Origin: Pseudoflavonifractor sp. 60
Lineage (GTDB): Bacteria > Bacillota > Clostridia > Oscillospirales > Oscillospiraceae
Direction of reading: 5' to 3'
Assembly (NCBI RefSeq): GCF_009911645.1
Contig: NZ_QWKI01000092.1
Coordinates: 1 to 58,552 of the forward strand
DNA: 58,552 nt
The position numbers and the translations under genes were made by a program. A model generated the notes under the pieces. It had not been told where the DNA came from. It saw only the letters and a program-made list of their open reading frames with translations, and ran no database searches. Of the stretch, positions 36,393-45,500 are shown piece by piece (the first letter of the stretch is position 1; every line of letters begins with the position of its first letter).

Positions 36393-37808
36393 TCAGCGTT
36401 CTTCCTGGCGTTCCACTTCCATATCCGTTTCCGATTTGTCATAGCCCATCAAGCGGTCCACGTTAGCCTTGACCGTCAGCAGCTCCTTCATCTCGTCCCT
36501 TGCCCTGCGGTAATCAGCATAGGTGGATTTTTTCTCGGCCAGAAGCGCGGCATACTCCGCTTGCAGGCTCTTGACCGTGGGGAGCTTTCTCAGCCCCAGC
36601 CCGTCAAACGCTTTCTTTGCCGCCTGATGCAGCAGTATCTCGCTCTCATGCTCGGCCTTGAATTTTTTCGAGTACCCGGCCTTGCGGTAGGCCACATACA
36701 CATCGCGGGTCTTGGAGTAGTTGATGATGTGCGTTTTCAACACGGCGATCTCGGCCATGCGCTGCTCCGCCGCCTTGATTTTTTCGGACAGGCCGTTGTA
36801 ACGCTCGGTGGCCGCAGCCACTTTTGCCGCGAGGTCGGCGTAGTCCAACAGTCCATGCTCCGTCAGATAATTCATGGTCTGCGCCATCTGTTTTAAGTTG
36901 AACACGCTGGCCCACCGCGCATATCCAGCACCCTTCCCAGCCTGGAGTTTGGCTTGAATATCCACCAGCAGATTGACCTTCGGCGGATCTGCGCGGTGGA
37001 CCTTTTTTGTGCTGGGCGTGTGCGTCCGCTCCCCGGAGAGGACGGCCAGCAAAGCGGAAATATCGTACTCCGTGCCCAAGCTGTCCCCATCCAGCCGGAC
37101 GAAATTTTTCTGTCCCGCCGCTCTTAGCCGGATAAATTTTCCCCGTGGCGATACCTCAATGCCTGCCTCTCCCAGCAGCTTCAGCAGCGCGTCCAGGTCA
37201 GCGGGCTTTTTTGCGAGGGCATCATCTATCGCCATGCGAAGCCGGTCCCGGTGGCAGGGCGGCTTACTGCCCAGCCACTTGTTGTAGCTCTTGCCCCGGC
37301 GCTTGGGATTGGCCACAATAGAGTATCCGTTTTCGATGCAAATGGTATCGTTCAGCCGCCGCACCGCCCTCCCGGAACCGAGGAAGTCCCGAAATTTTCG
37401 GGTGCAGTCCAGAGTGGTGGAGTTCCAAATGATGTGGTTATGAATATGCGCTTTGTCGATGTGGGTGCAGACAATAAAAGCATGATTGCCCTTGGTGAAG
37501 CGCCGCGCCAGCTCACAGCCCAGGCGGTTGGCCTCCTCCGGGGTGATCTCGCCAGGAACAAAGGACTGCCGGATGGTATAGGCAATCACATCATCGGCCC
37601 CGCGTCGCCTGCCGGTCTTGGCGAGGTACTGCCGCTTGGAGAACAGAAACTCCGCGTCCGCGATCCGGCTGTCGCATTGGTAGCTGGAGATCAGCCTGCC
37701 GCCGTCCGTTTTTTCTGGATTCTCCACATAGTCGATGATGTCTTGAATGGCCTTGCCCACAGTCCGGCCCTTGCCTATGTGCAGAGGCATAATGCGGGTG
37801 GTTGCCAT
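36393..37808 (-). CDS. Relaxase (MobP/VirD2-like)
   Basis: The protein has 471 aa and nicks the transfer origin and leads the strand into the recipient. The N-terminal domain shows MPLHIGKGRTVGKAIQDIIDY and the metal-binding three-His motif HIDKAHIHNHIIWNS. A conserved tail (CRKFRDFLGSGRAVRRLNDTICIENGYS, in part) follows. The C-terminal half is helical and charged. No truncation is visible. GGGAGG lies upstream of ATG 37808. Downstream is the hairpin-rich gap. In the proposed ancestral orientation the gene would run in the same direction as virB4 and the helicase. Confidence 0.9.
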   Translation of the reverse strand: MATTRIMPLHIGKGRTVGKAIQDIIDYVENPEKTDGGRLISSYQCDSRIADAEFLFSKRQYLAKTGRRRGADDVIAYTIRQSFVPGEITPEEANRLGCELARRFTKGNHAFIVCTHIDKAHIHNHIIWNSTTLDCTRKFRDFLGSGRAVRRLNDTICIENGYSIVANPKRRGKSYNKWLGSKPPCHRDRLRMAIDDALAKKPADLDALLKLLGEAGIEVSPRGKFIRLRAAGQKNFVRLDGDSLGTEYDISALLAVLSGERTHTPSTKKVHRADPPKVNLLVDIQAKLQAGKGAGYARWASVFNLKQMAQTMNYLTEHGLLDYADLAAKVAAATERYNGLSEKIKAAEQRMAEIAVLKTHIINYSKTRDVYVAYRKAGYSKKFKAEHESEILLHQAAKKAFDGLGLRKLPTVKSLQAEYAALLAEKKSTYADYRRARDEMKELLTVKANVDRLMGYDKSETDMEVERQEER

Positions 37809-37869
37809 TGGCGGTCCCTCCCTTCAAAAGAAACGGCCCGCGATTGGCGGACCGCTTTAGACTGTATAT

Positions 37870-38175
37870 TCAGTTTTCACCGCACCGTTCGGCCATCGCC
37901 TCGCCCATGCGCCGAATGTCCACATCCTCAGAGGGCAGAAGCTCCCGCTTGTAGCCACCGGTGAGCTTGTACCCCTGGTATTCCTCGTACCGGGAGCGCA
38001 GCACATCCCGCAGATGCTCCGGGGTCTGGCACAGCCGGGAAGTCACCCACTCGCTGTCCTTTTTCCTGCTGTCCCAATCCACCACCAGATAGCCCTGGCT
38101 GGAAGTCAGCACCTCACAGGCTTTGTCCTCGGCCAGATAGTCCTGGAATACAGCTAACACTTTTTCATAGGTCAT
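37870..38175 (-). CDS. Small hypothetical ICE protein
   Basis: The protein has 101 aa. I choose ATG 38175, which has AGAGGTG upstream, over an ATG three codons earlier. It contains YEKVLAVFQDYLAEDKACEV, then a strand-rich part (GYLVVDWDSRKKDSEWVTSR), then helices with PEHLRDVLRSRYEEYQG. There are no membrane or metal motifs. It sits between the SLOG-like gene and the relaxase and is probably co-transcribed with them. I do not recognise the family. Confidence 0.65.
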   Translation of the reverse strand: MTYEKVLAVFQDYLAEDKACEVLTSSQGYLVVDWDSRKKDSEWVTSRLCQTPEHLRDVLRSRYEEYQGYKLTGGYKRELLPSEDVDIRRMGEAMAERCGEN

Positions 38176-38252
38176 AATGAACACCTCTTAAATTTGATTT
38201 GATACCAGCATAGCGGCATGGACGATTTTTTGCAAGGATGCGGCCCCGCCGC

Positions 38253-38693
38253 TCATTTTTTATTTGTCTGCATTGGAAATTGAAAAATGATTTTCTGCTT
38301 GCGCTTCGCAAAGTCCAGTGTTTTCGCCGCCCCACCCCACCCATGCGTGACGCCGGAGATCACCACATCGCTTTCCTGGATCATCCACTCGTTTCTCCTG
38401 ACAATGGCGTAACGGGGCGGCACATTCTCCAACGGCGGGTAGGTGGTGCTGTCATAGCGGGAAAGGTCAGCGTCCCGGTTGAGGTAGGCCAGCACCAGGA
38501 CCGCTTCAATGCTGGGATAGGTGACCTTTTGCCGTCTCACCGCCGCCGCTGCCAGACTGTCAAAGTCTCCGTAGCCACCGAGATAAAATGTGGCCGCGCC
38601 GCCCTCAATCAGCGATGGGAGTATTATATCCAACCATTTGGAGATTTCGCAAGTCTGATATATTTTGCTGTGTCCGCAAAAGGTTACGATCAT
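38253..38693 (-). CDS. SLOG/DprA-like nucleotide-binding protein
   Basis: The protein has 146 aa. I choose ATG 38693, 8 nt after GGGAGG; an ATG six bases upstream is too close. The sequence begins with a Rossmann strand (MIVTFCGHSK) and then GGAATFYLGGYGDFDSLAA, a Gly-rich loop as in SLOG/LOG proteins, which bind nucleotides or their derivatives. A later piece, WMIQESDVVISGVTHGWGGA, fits the second half of the fold. Such proteins are often found in mobile elements and defence loci. It is transcribed away from the XRE gene across an operator-rich gap. Confidence 0.72.
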   Translation of the reverse strand: MIVTFCGHSKIYQTCEISKWLDIILPSLIEGGAATFYLGGYGDFDSLAAAAVRRQKVTYPSIEAVLVLAYLNRDADLSRYDSTTYPPLENVPPRYAIVRRNEWMIQESDVVISGVTHGWGGAAKTLDFAKRKQKIIFQFPMQTNKK

Positions 38694-38729
38694 CCACATC
38701 GCCTCCCATTTCTTTATATACTCCGCAGA

Positions 38730-38838
38730 AAAGACTATATAAAGTCTTTCTTATTATAAATCACTTCTCCCCAAAAGTCCATATAAAGTCTGCCTAATGC
38801 TGTGAAGGTGGGTAAACTAAAATAGACTTTTTATGGAC
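38730..38838. promoter_or_regulatory. Three operator-like repeats between SLOG-like and XRE genes
   Basis: Site 1 at 38730-38749 is a palindrome AAAGACT-ATATAA-AGTCTTT. Site 2 at 38776-38791 is AGTCCATATAAAGTCT. Site 3 at 38824-38838 is AGACTTTTTATGGAC, the near reverse complement of site 2. They share AGTCT half-sites around an AT-rich centre, as expected for a dimeric HTH repressor. The XRE protein encoded at 38852 is the obvious candidate to bind here and control both divergent genes. Confidence 0.72.
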
Positions 38839-38851
38839 GGGAGGGACGCAA

Positions 38852-39097
38852 ATGGATACGCGAAAACAAGTATCATTGCGTATTCAGCAGCTTTGTGCCG
38901 CACATGGATATAATATCAATTCACTGGCAAGAAAAGCTGGCATCCCGCCCACAACGCTGAAAAATATCATATACGGCAACAGCCATAACCCTGGCATCAT
39001 CACAATTAAACTTCTTTGTGATGGACTTGGAATTTCTCTTTACGAGTTTTTTGATACGGATTCATTCAAAAATGTTGAATTGGAAGATATAGATTAG
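38852..39097 (+). CDS. XRE-family transcription regulator
   Basis: The protein has 81 aa. It has a helix-turn-helix of the Cro/C1 type (NINSLARKAGIPPTTLKNIIYG) followed by IITIKLLCDGLGISLYEFFD. There is no other domain. GGGAGG precedes ATG 38852. It is the only plus-strand gene among minus-strand mobility genes here and probably represses itself and the divergent SLOG/relaxase genes through the three operator sites upstream. Confidence 0.88.
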   Translation: MDTRKQVSLRIQQLCAAHGYNINSLARKAGIPPTTLKNIIYGNSHNPGIITIKLLCDGLGISLYEFFDTDSFKNVELEDID

Positions 39098-39134
39098 TAA
39101 TGGACAGCCAGAACAGTTCCCGGCTGTCCATTTG

Positions 39135-39473
39135 TCATTGGAGCTTCGCCAACGAGGATAAAATTTTCTGCGTCGCATCCCACAGGCTGTCATAGCTTTG
39201 CCGAAGCTCGTCCAGGTCGGCGTCATAGAACCGGCCCGTCTCATGTACCCGGCGCGTAAGCTGATTGAGGTTATTGCTGGACCGCCGCAGCAGGGAGACC
39301 ATCTCCCGCAGCTCCGGCAGTTCCAGATTTATCACAAAGCCGTCAATCGCCATTTTGCGGAGATATGCCGCCATGTTGGTGGTGCCAAGCTGGGCCATCT
39401 TCTGCTCGATCAGCGCCCGTTCCTCCGGCGTAACGCGGAATTTTAGCTGTACCTCCCGCTCTAAATTTGCCAT
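39135..39473 (-). CDS. mobC: MobC relaxosome protein
   Basis: The protein has 112 aa. It shows a ribbon-helix-helix-like N-terminus (EVQLKFRVTPEERALIEQKM), TNMAAYLRKMAIDG, and the conserved LRRSSNNLNQLTRRVHETG block of MobC proteins. It helps the relaxase bind and open the transfer origin. Its start lies 2 nt after the stop of the DUF3849 gene, whose last codons (CAGGAGCGG) supply the ribosome binding site. Confidence 0.9.
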   Translation of the reverse strand: MANLEREVQLKFRVTPEERALIEQKMAQLGTTNMAAYLRKMAIDGFVINLELPELREMVSLLRRSSNNLNQLTRRVHETGRFYDADLDELRQSYDSLWDATQKILSSLAKLQ

Positions 39474-39475
39474 GA

Positions 39476-40690
39476 CTACCGCTCCTGGGCCTTGTTCCTG
39501 CCCCTGGCGGGCGGCTTGGGCGCATCGGCGGCGGTCTGCTCCTGCAACTTCTTCCGTACCGAGGGTCTGCGCAGGACCAGCTTTTGAAAGCGGTCCTCGT
39601 CCTTGACGATCAGGGCAAACACTCCCTTGCGGCCCTCCAGCCCGGAGAGGGAAAGGGACTGGAAGGGCAGCATCGCCATAAGGCGGTCCGTGTCCTTGGT
39701 TCCAGCTCTTCTCAGAAAGTCAGGGGACACCTGGACCATGTAATGGGTCCCATTGGGGCTGTTCGGCTCTTGGGCGGCTTGAAACCGTTCCAGAATATGT
39801 GCGGCCTCTGCTTTGATGTCCGCCGCTTTGAGGGGCTGTCTCAACAGATGTTCATGCCGTGCGCTGCTCACGAACATATCCAAAAGACCAGGGTGAGTTT
39901 GTGTGATAAGGTAGGAAGTGTCCCGTTTTCCTCTTTCAAAAACGATGGGGATAGTCTGCGCCCACTTCTTGTTGGCTTGGGAGACGCGCCCATCCGTCCC
40001 TTGGGTCTGCACCGTGTTGGCCAGCACATAGAACATCCGCTCATAGCCAAACTGCTTCACCACCTCCTGCACCGCCGCCTGTGTATCAAGGCGGTTGTCA
40101 TGGTAGTGGCTGGCGATGGCCGTTTCAATCGCCTTTTTGCAGGCGATATTGGCATGGTTGGAGGCACGGTGCTGTTCTTCCTCGCCATGATTATATGCGT
40201 ACTCGAAAGATTCCTTGTAAATCGGGGTCTTATCCATCTTGACCGCCTCCTTTTTGGGCTTTGCAGAAGATTTCTGACGCGAAGCAGACTTTTGCTGTGC
40301 CAGCTCCTGGAGGTCCTTCCGCACCAGATCAATGAACAGGTCCACCTTGGCAGGGTGGCTTTCCAGGGTGCAGCTCTCCTGGCCACTGGCGATTCCATAC
40401 AGCGGAACGGTGCTGGCCCAGCTTGCGTTGTGGCCGGAGAATCGGTTATCAATATTCATCTCCCGGAGTGTATAGGCCAGAATGAATGTCACCCGCTCTG
40501 GACCAAACTGTTTTAGAACACGTTTGGCAGAATCCTTGGCAAAATTCATCCCATCCCAATTATCAAAGATGGCATCGTCAATGGCACACTTGCACTCGGC
40601 AAGCGTTTTGAACGATGCCCGATACTGCTCTAACTCCCCGTTTTCCCGTGCGTAAGTGACGGGGTATGGGTAAATGGGCGCTTTGTTCAT
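39476..40690 (-). CDS. Tandem DUF3849 protein
   Basis: The protein has 404 aa. Two copies of a DUF3849-like domain lie in tandem: residues 1-130 (PIYPYPVTYARENGELEQYRAS...VLKQFGPERVTFILAYTL) and about 155-285 (PIYKESFEYAYNHGEEEQHRAS...VVKQFGYERMFYVLANTV). The domains match each other segment by segment, so internal duplication is clear. The C-terminal 100 residues form another region (GTHYMVQVSPDFLRRAGTKD) and a basic tail. It is common near mobC in these ICEs; its function is unknown. Confidence 0.85.
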   Translation of the reverse strand: MNKAPIYPYPVTYARENGELEQYRASFKTLAECKCAIDDAIFDNWDGMNFAKDSAKRVLKQFGPERVTFILAYTLREMNIDNRFSGHNASWASTVPLYGIASGQESCTLESHPAKVDLFIDLVRKDLQELAQQKSASRQKSSAKPKKEAVKMDKTPIYKESFEYAYNHGEEEQHRASNHANIACKKAIETAIASHYHDNRLDTQAAVQEVVKQFGYERMFYVLANTVQTQGTDGRVSQANKKWAQTIPIVFERGKRDTSYLITQTHPGLLDMFVSSARHEHLLRQPLKAADIKAEAAHILERFQAAQEPNSPNGTHYMVQVSPDFLRRAGTKDTDRLMAMLPFQSLSLSGLEGRKGVFALIVKDEDRFQKLVLRRPSVRKKLQEQTAADAPKPPARGRNKAQER

Positions 40691-40778
40691 GTTGATTTCT
40701 CCATTCTATATTAGATTTGTTGTGGTATAACGAAAAGGAGCAAAGTCAGGCGGAGATCACCCCGCCTGACTTTCCCTG

Positions 40779-41789
40779 TTACCGCTCCTGGCGGTAGTCT
40801 TTCGGCTTGTCCGTTTTCTGTTTGGGCGGCACAGGCCGTTTCAGCCCCTCCAGCACCGAGGGGCGGGCGTCCTTGGCCAGCAGCCGCTCCCCAACCGGGG
40901 CAGGCCCATCCTCTATCCCCAACTGTGCGTTCAGTTCTGCCAGCCGCTCACTTTTCTGCTGAAGCTCTGCCTCCTGGGGGAAGGGCTTGCCGATCTCGCC
41001 TTGAATCTCTTTCATCTGCTGGTGGAGATTGTCAAGCTGGGAGTGCAGCGCCGTTACCCGGTCCGGCATTTTATTCAAAGCATGGTCGATGCGGAGAAGA
41101 TTACCCAAAACATCATCCCCCAATTCGGCCCGGTGGCTCATCTGGCCTTTGAGGGTCAGGACGATGGTGCGCCCGAAGTCCTCCACAGACAAAGCCATAG
41201 AAAAGCCGCGATAAGTTCCGATCTCGACAGGCTCCCCCGGCTTGATGCCCTTGCGGATTTCCGCGATCAGGGCCTTGCCCGCCTCGATTTTGTCCATAAA
41301 GGTCTGGTCTCCGATCACCATACCGGCAAAGCCTTGCTTGACCTCCACAGCGGCGGTCTCCGCAGCGGGTGCGGCGGGTGCATCGGCAGCGGCTGCATCG
41401 GCGGCGGGTGCGTCCGGCTGTTCCCCGTCAGCCTGGGGCGGCGCGGCGGGTTTCACAGGCACCATCGGATGGGGATGCTCCGCCAGCGTTTTCATGTCGG
41501 CCTCCAGCCCCGCGATAAAGCCCTCGTTTTCCTTGATTTTCTCAGGGAACCGTTTCAGCAAATCATCCTCCATACGGTACTGATGGCTCTGGTGGTCCGA
41601 TTTCAGCAGACGCAGGCGGGCCACGTCAATGTCCAGGTCCATCTTCTCCTTTATCAGCGGATTTCCCGCGCACAGGGCCTTGATCTCCGCATAGGAGAGG
41701 GCGGTCTCGTCCACGTCCTCGCAGGAGCGCACCGGGGATTTTGAGGTCATAATCTGCGAAATGAATTTCTGCTTATTTTCTACCGTCTG
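40779..41789 (-). pseudogene. Giant methylase-helicase, fragment 5 (C-terminal exon)
   Basis: This is the 3' exon of the helicase after group II intron 2. It starts QTVENKQKFISQIMTSKSPVRS and ends DYRQER after 336 residues. It contains the standard C-terminal parts (SYAEIKALCAGNPLIKEKM; KPFPQEAELQQKSERL) and an Ala/Pro-rich linker. Splicing joins Trp (TGG, ending at 44164) to Gln (CAG, starting at 41789) at a codon boundary. It is marked as a pseudogene only because other parts of the gene are broken. Confidence 0.85.
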
Positions 41790-44163
41790 GTCGGGTAAGA
41801 GACCGGCATCGCTGTCGATCCCTCCCCTAAGAACCGTGCGTGAGAGTTTCCCCTCACACGGCTCAAGCCTTTCTAAAGCCTCCTTGCCGGAGACCCGGCT
41901 CAAAATCAGCGTTCAGGGTATGAATTTGTTTGTGGCATTCCGCGTGTACCATGATTTTCCGTGCGCCTTTCCCGGCTGGGGTATGCACCTTAAACCCGGT
42001 TTTGGAAGTAATCGGTTCTCCGCAGACAGGACAGCGGCGGTTCTGCCGTCGCCAGATTGTAAGCAGTTTTTCCCGCCCTTTCGTGTTATGCAGCATCTTT
42101 TCGCCCTCGCGTTCCTCAAAATATTCCGTCCAACTTTCATCAAACGGGTTCGCTTCCGCAACGATTTTCTTAAAACGGATGATGGGTGTATCAGTCGCGT
42201 ATTCGAGTTTCGTGTAATAGGAATCTCCATTGGCGTTTTTCGTGAGGGCGGAGAATGTCCACTTCCGGTCGCCGATGTGATGCCAATATCGTTTGGCAAT
42301 CCATTTGCGGCCCTTTTTCTTGTGTCTGCGTTTGGCCCAGCGCCACAGGCATTGATAAATCTCGTAGTCAACTCGACTGAACACCTCTGAGGATACAACA
42401 AACCGCTGATTGTTCACCCATCCCCGAATTACGGGGTTGAGCTTGTGAATGAGGATTTCCTGTTTTGCGGATTTGTTGTCCTTGATAATGTCCCGCACTT
42501 TGCCGAGGAACGACTTGATTGCGGTCTTGGACGGCTTGATGAGCAACTTTCCTTTGTATTTGCGAATATTTTTGCCCAGGAAATCAAAGCCGTCGTCGAT
42601 ATGGGTAATGACCGTTTTCTCCTCGGAAAGTTGTAGTCCCCGCTCTGTCAGAAACTCCCGAACGATGGGCAGCACCTCGTTGCGAAGAAATTCCGGCGAT
42701 TCGCCTGTGATGATGAAATCGTCCGCGTAACGAACGAAATTCATCTTATTGAAGTGCGCTTTTCCGTTGACTTTCTTCCTCGTTGGAAGTTTTTCCTTCA
42801 AAAGCTGTTCCAGCCCGTCCAATGTCATGTTCATCAATGTGGGGGAAATCGTACCGCCTTGGGGAGTACCTTCTTCCGTTGGAAACAGGCGATTTGTTTC
42901 GATAAATCCGCATTTCAGCCACTTCAGCAAAACTTGAGTGTCCATTGGAATATTATCCAGCAGCCATTCATGACTGATATGGTCAAAGCAGCCCTTGATG
43001 TCCCCCTCCAGTATCCATTGGGGAGATTTTGCTTTGTTCAGGTCGGTAAAGCACTGCTCAATGGCGTCATGGGTGCTTCTGCCAATGCGAAAACCGTAGG
43101 AATTGGGGTCTGCATAGGTTTCCGCTATCGGTTCTACCGCGAACTTATACAGGGTCTGCATGGCCCGGTCTGTCATTGTGGGGATGCCCAGCGGCCGCAT
43201 TTTGCCGTTCTTCTTTGCGATGTAGTGCCGCCGGAGCGGTTGGGGCCGGTAGCCCCGTCGGGTGAGCTTTGCGATTGCGTCGAATTTTGCCTGTGGCGTC
43301 AGCCATAATTCATGGTCTACGCCTGATGTTCTTTTACCCTTGTTGCTTGTCACCCGTCTTACTGCCAAGGCTTTGGCATAAAACGAGTGGGTCAACAGCC
43401 ATTGCAGCGATTTTACCTTGCTGTAATGACCTTCCTTTTGAGCCTTTACGATACGCATTTGCAGCTTTTTGACATAGGCGCTGGCCTTGTTCCAGTCGAT
43501 ACTTTCCCAATCCTGCGCTTTGTCGGAAGATGCACACGGTTTCCCGTTCATTTGCGATTTCCTCCTTCAAAAGTTCTGAAAATTCTCTCGTAAAGAAAGA
43601 CCAGATGGAAGTCTGCCCGCTTTCGCGTGGGGTGATGTCGCAACCCCTATCCGCTCCCATTACAGGTGCGGCCTTCGCTTTTTCCATCCTGCTTTACCCG
43701 CACTCCCCTTCGGCTTCCCTTGCGGTAGGCTTTCCGGCACAGGGCCGGAGAGAATACGGGCTTACCACGTTCCGCGTAAATCAACGATGCGGGTTAGGTT
43801 CCGCCTCTCCGCCGGCAGTCGTGTTGTCCATGTGTCCCCACTGTGGAAGGGGACAGCCAACTGCATTACCATTTTGGTTCAGGCTTATCAGCAACTTTAG
43901 CCTGTTCTGCTTTAACGACGTTTATCAGCGATTCACATTACATTAACCATACCGCACAGCCAGGCTCCCCAGCCGCGTTGTTGCTTGCAGCTTATCGCGT
44001 CCGCCTCGCGGCTTTCGCTTTACCCCTTTCGGGGAGGGCTACCCTTTCACATCATGCTCCCTCACGGCAGTCTCCCGCCGCTTTGGTGATGTTAGGCTAC
44101 TGCTGATGGAACAGCAGGTTCGGCCTGTGCCGAACGATTGATTTTCGCGACGACGTGTCGCAC
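41790..44163 (-). mobile_element. Group II intron 2 (in the helicase), 2.37 kb
   Basis: On the minus strand it begins GTGCGACACG at 44163, directly after the codons for FDSYLW, and ends with CTTACCCGAC at 41790, directly before QTVENKQ. A domain V hairpin (GAGCCGTGTGAGGGGAAACT and its partner) lies at about 41831-41864. Removal restores the helicase frame exactly. The intron is in the sense direction. Its protein differs clearly from that of intron 1, so the two arrived separately. Confidence 0.88.
41863..43551 (-). CDS. ltrA: Group II intron reverse transcriptase/maturase with HNH domain (second type)
   Basis: The protein has 562 aa. Reverse transcriptase blocks are RPLGIPTMTDRAMQTLYKFA, NSYGFRIGRSTHDAIEQCF, EGDIKGCFDHISHEWLL, EEGTPQGGTISPTLMNMTL and catalytic YADDF at about residue 275. 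Maturase motifs (FLGKNIRKYKGKLLIKPSK; INPVIRGW-type block) follow. The C-terminus has an HNH-type nuclease with CPVCGEPI and VHAECHKQIH. All key residues are intact. The start ATG 43551 follows a pyrimidine-rich intron leader. It needs no host factors beyond transcription of the helicase operon. Confidence 0.92.
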   Translation of the reverse strand: MNGKPCASSDKAQDWESIDWNKASAYVKKLQMRIVKAQKEGHYSKVKSLQWLLTHSFYAKALAVRRVTSNKGKRTSGVDHELWLTPQAKFDAIAKLTRRGYRPQPLRRHYIAKKNGKMRPLGIPTMTDRAMQTLYKFAVEPIAETYADPNSYGFRIGRSTHDAIEQCFTDLNKAKSPQWILEGDIKGCFDHISHEWLLDNIPMDTQVLLKWLKCGFIETNRLFPTEEGTPQGGTISPTLMNMTLDGLEQLLKEKLPTRKKVNGKAHFNKMNFVRYADDFIITGESPEFLRNEVLPIVREFLTERGLQLSEEKTVITHIDDGFDFLGKNIRKYKGKLLIKPSKTAIKSFLGKVRDIIKDNKSAKQEILIHKLNPVIRGWVNNQRFVVSSEVFSRVDYEIYQCLWRWAKRRHKKKGRKWIAKRYWHHIGDRKWTFSALTKNANGDSYYTKLEYATDTPIIRFKKIVAEANPFDESWTEYFEEREGEKMLHNTKGREKLLTIWRRQNRRCPVCGEPITSKTGFKVHTPAGKGARKIMVHAECHKQIHTLNADFEPGLRQGGFRKA

Positions 44164-45500
44164 CCAGAGGTAGGAATCGAACGTCCCCTCCGTGACATAG
44201 CGGTAGATGTGTACCGTGGGATTCTTGTTGCCCTGGCGGACAATGCGGCCCTTGCGCTGCTCCAAATCTCCCGGCCTCCAAGGACAGTCCAGGTCATGCA
44301 GAGCAATCAGCCGGTCCTGAACGTTCATGCCAGCGCCCATTTTGAAGGTGCTGCCCATGAGTACCCGTACCCGCCCGGAACGGACCTTTGCGAACAGCTC
44401 CTTCTTTTTGGCGTCGGTATTGGCGTCATGGATGAAAGCGATCTCCCGCTCCGGGATGCCCATAGCGATGAGCTTGCTGCGGATGTCCTCATAGACGGAA
44501 AAGGGCGCGTCCGGCTTGATGTCCTCCAGCAGATTGCCCAGGGCGTGCAAATCCGTCCCGCCTGCCAACTTGTTGCCCGCCGCCATAGCGGTTCTGTCCC
44601 GTGTAGCGGCGGCAGCGGCCTTTGGGGTAGACAGGTCGCATAAAATGAGCTGGGTCAGCTTGTCCGCCTGCCCATTCTCCCAAATGCGGAATACATTTTC
44701 CACGCACATATTGACTTTACTGCCCGGATTGTCGGGAAAAAGCGGGTTAATCAGCCTCTGGTCAAGGCCCAGCTTGCGCCCATCGCTGGTGATTTTCAGC
44801 ATATTGTCAATCTTGGGGTTTACCTGTCCCGTGTGAACGGCGGCGGCGCGGTCAGATAATTCCCGGACCAACTGCTTCTGTTCCTCTGAGGGCAGGGCCT
44901 TTTCTGTGTGATATTCCACTTCCGGCACAGGGAGATGGAGCTGATCGGCGGTCTTGATGTCGGCGGTCTCCCGGAACATGGCCATCAGCTCCGGCAGATT
45001 GTAGAATTTGGCAAAGCGCGTCCGAGGGCGGTATTTCCCCTCCGGGGCCAGCTCTACCTTCGTCACCGTCTCGCCAAAGATGGAGGCCCAGCTATCAAAA
45101 TGGGTCAGGCTGTAATGCCGTCCCCGGCTGTCGGTGAATCCCTTGTCCAAAAGGTCCTGCTGCAAATACCGCTGCATGGTAAATAACTCGGTCATGGAGT
45201 TGCTGACCGGGGTTCCGGTGGCGAATACCACGCCGCGCCCGCCGGTGATCTCGTCCATGTAGCGGCATTTCAGCAGCATATCGCTGGACTTCTGTGCATC
45301 GGTGGTGGAAAGCCCCGCCACGTTCCGCATTTTCGTGTAGAGGAACAAATTTTTGTAGGAATGTGCTTCGTCAATAAAGAGGCGGTCCACGCCCAGCTGC
45401 TCAAAGGTCACGGAGCTGTCCTTCCGGCTGGTGTTGTTGAGCTTTTCCAGGCGGGCCTCCAGGGAACGCTTTGTGCGCTCCAACTGCTTGACGCTGAATC
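44164..45500 (-). pseudogene. Giant methylase-helicase, fragment 4 (helicase motifs II-VI)
   Basis: On the minus strand this reads FSVKQLERTKRSLEARLEKL, then Walker B/DEAH (GVDRLFIDEAHSYKNLFLY), motif III-like FATGTPVSNSMTEL, and motifs V-VI (STFKMGAGMNVQDRLIALHD; DLEQRKGRIVRQGN). It continues exactly from fragment 3, whose last true residues are ERFSVK. The shared 14-bp repeat is in phase in both. The segment ends FDSYLW at the intron. On its own it has no start codon of the family, so in the present arrangement the helicase cannot be made. Confidence 0.87.
45487..45500 (-). repeat. 14-bp inverted repeat, right breakpoint
   Basis: CTTGACGCTGAATC on the plus strand is the exact reverse complement of 22499-22512. 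To the left is helicase sequence on the minus strand; to the right is the lipoprotein C-terminal part on the plus strand. Confidence 0.9.
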
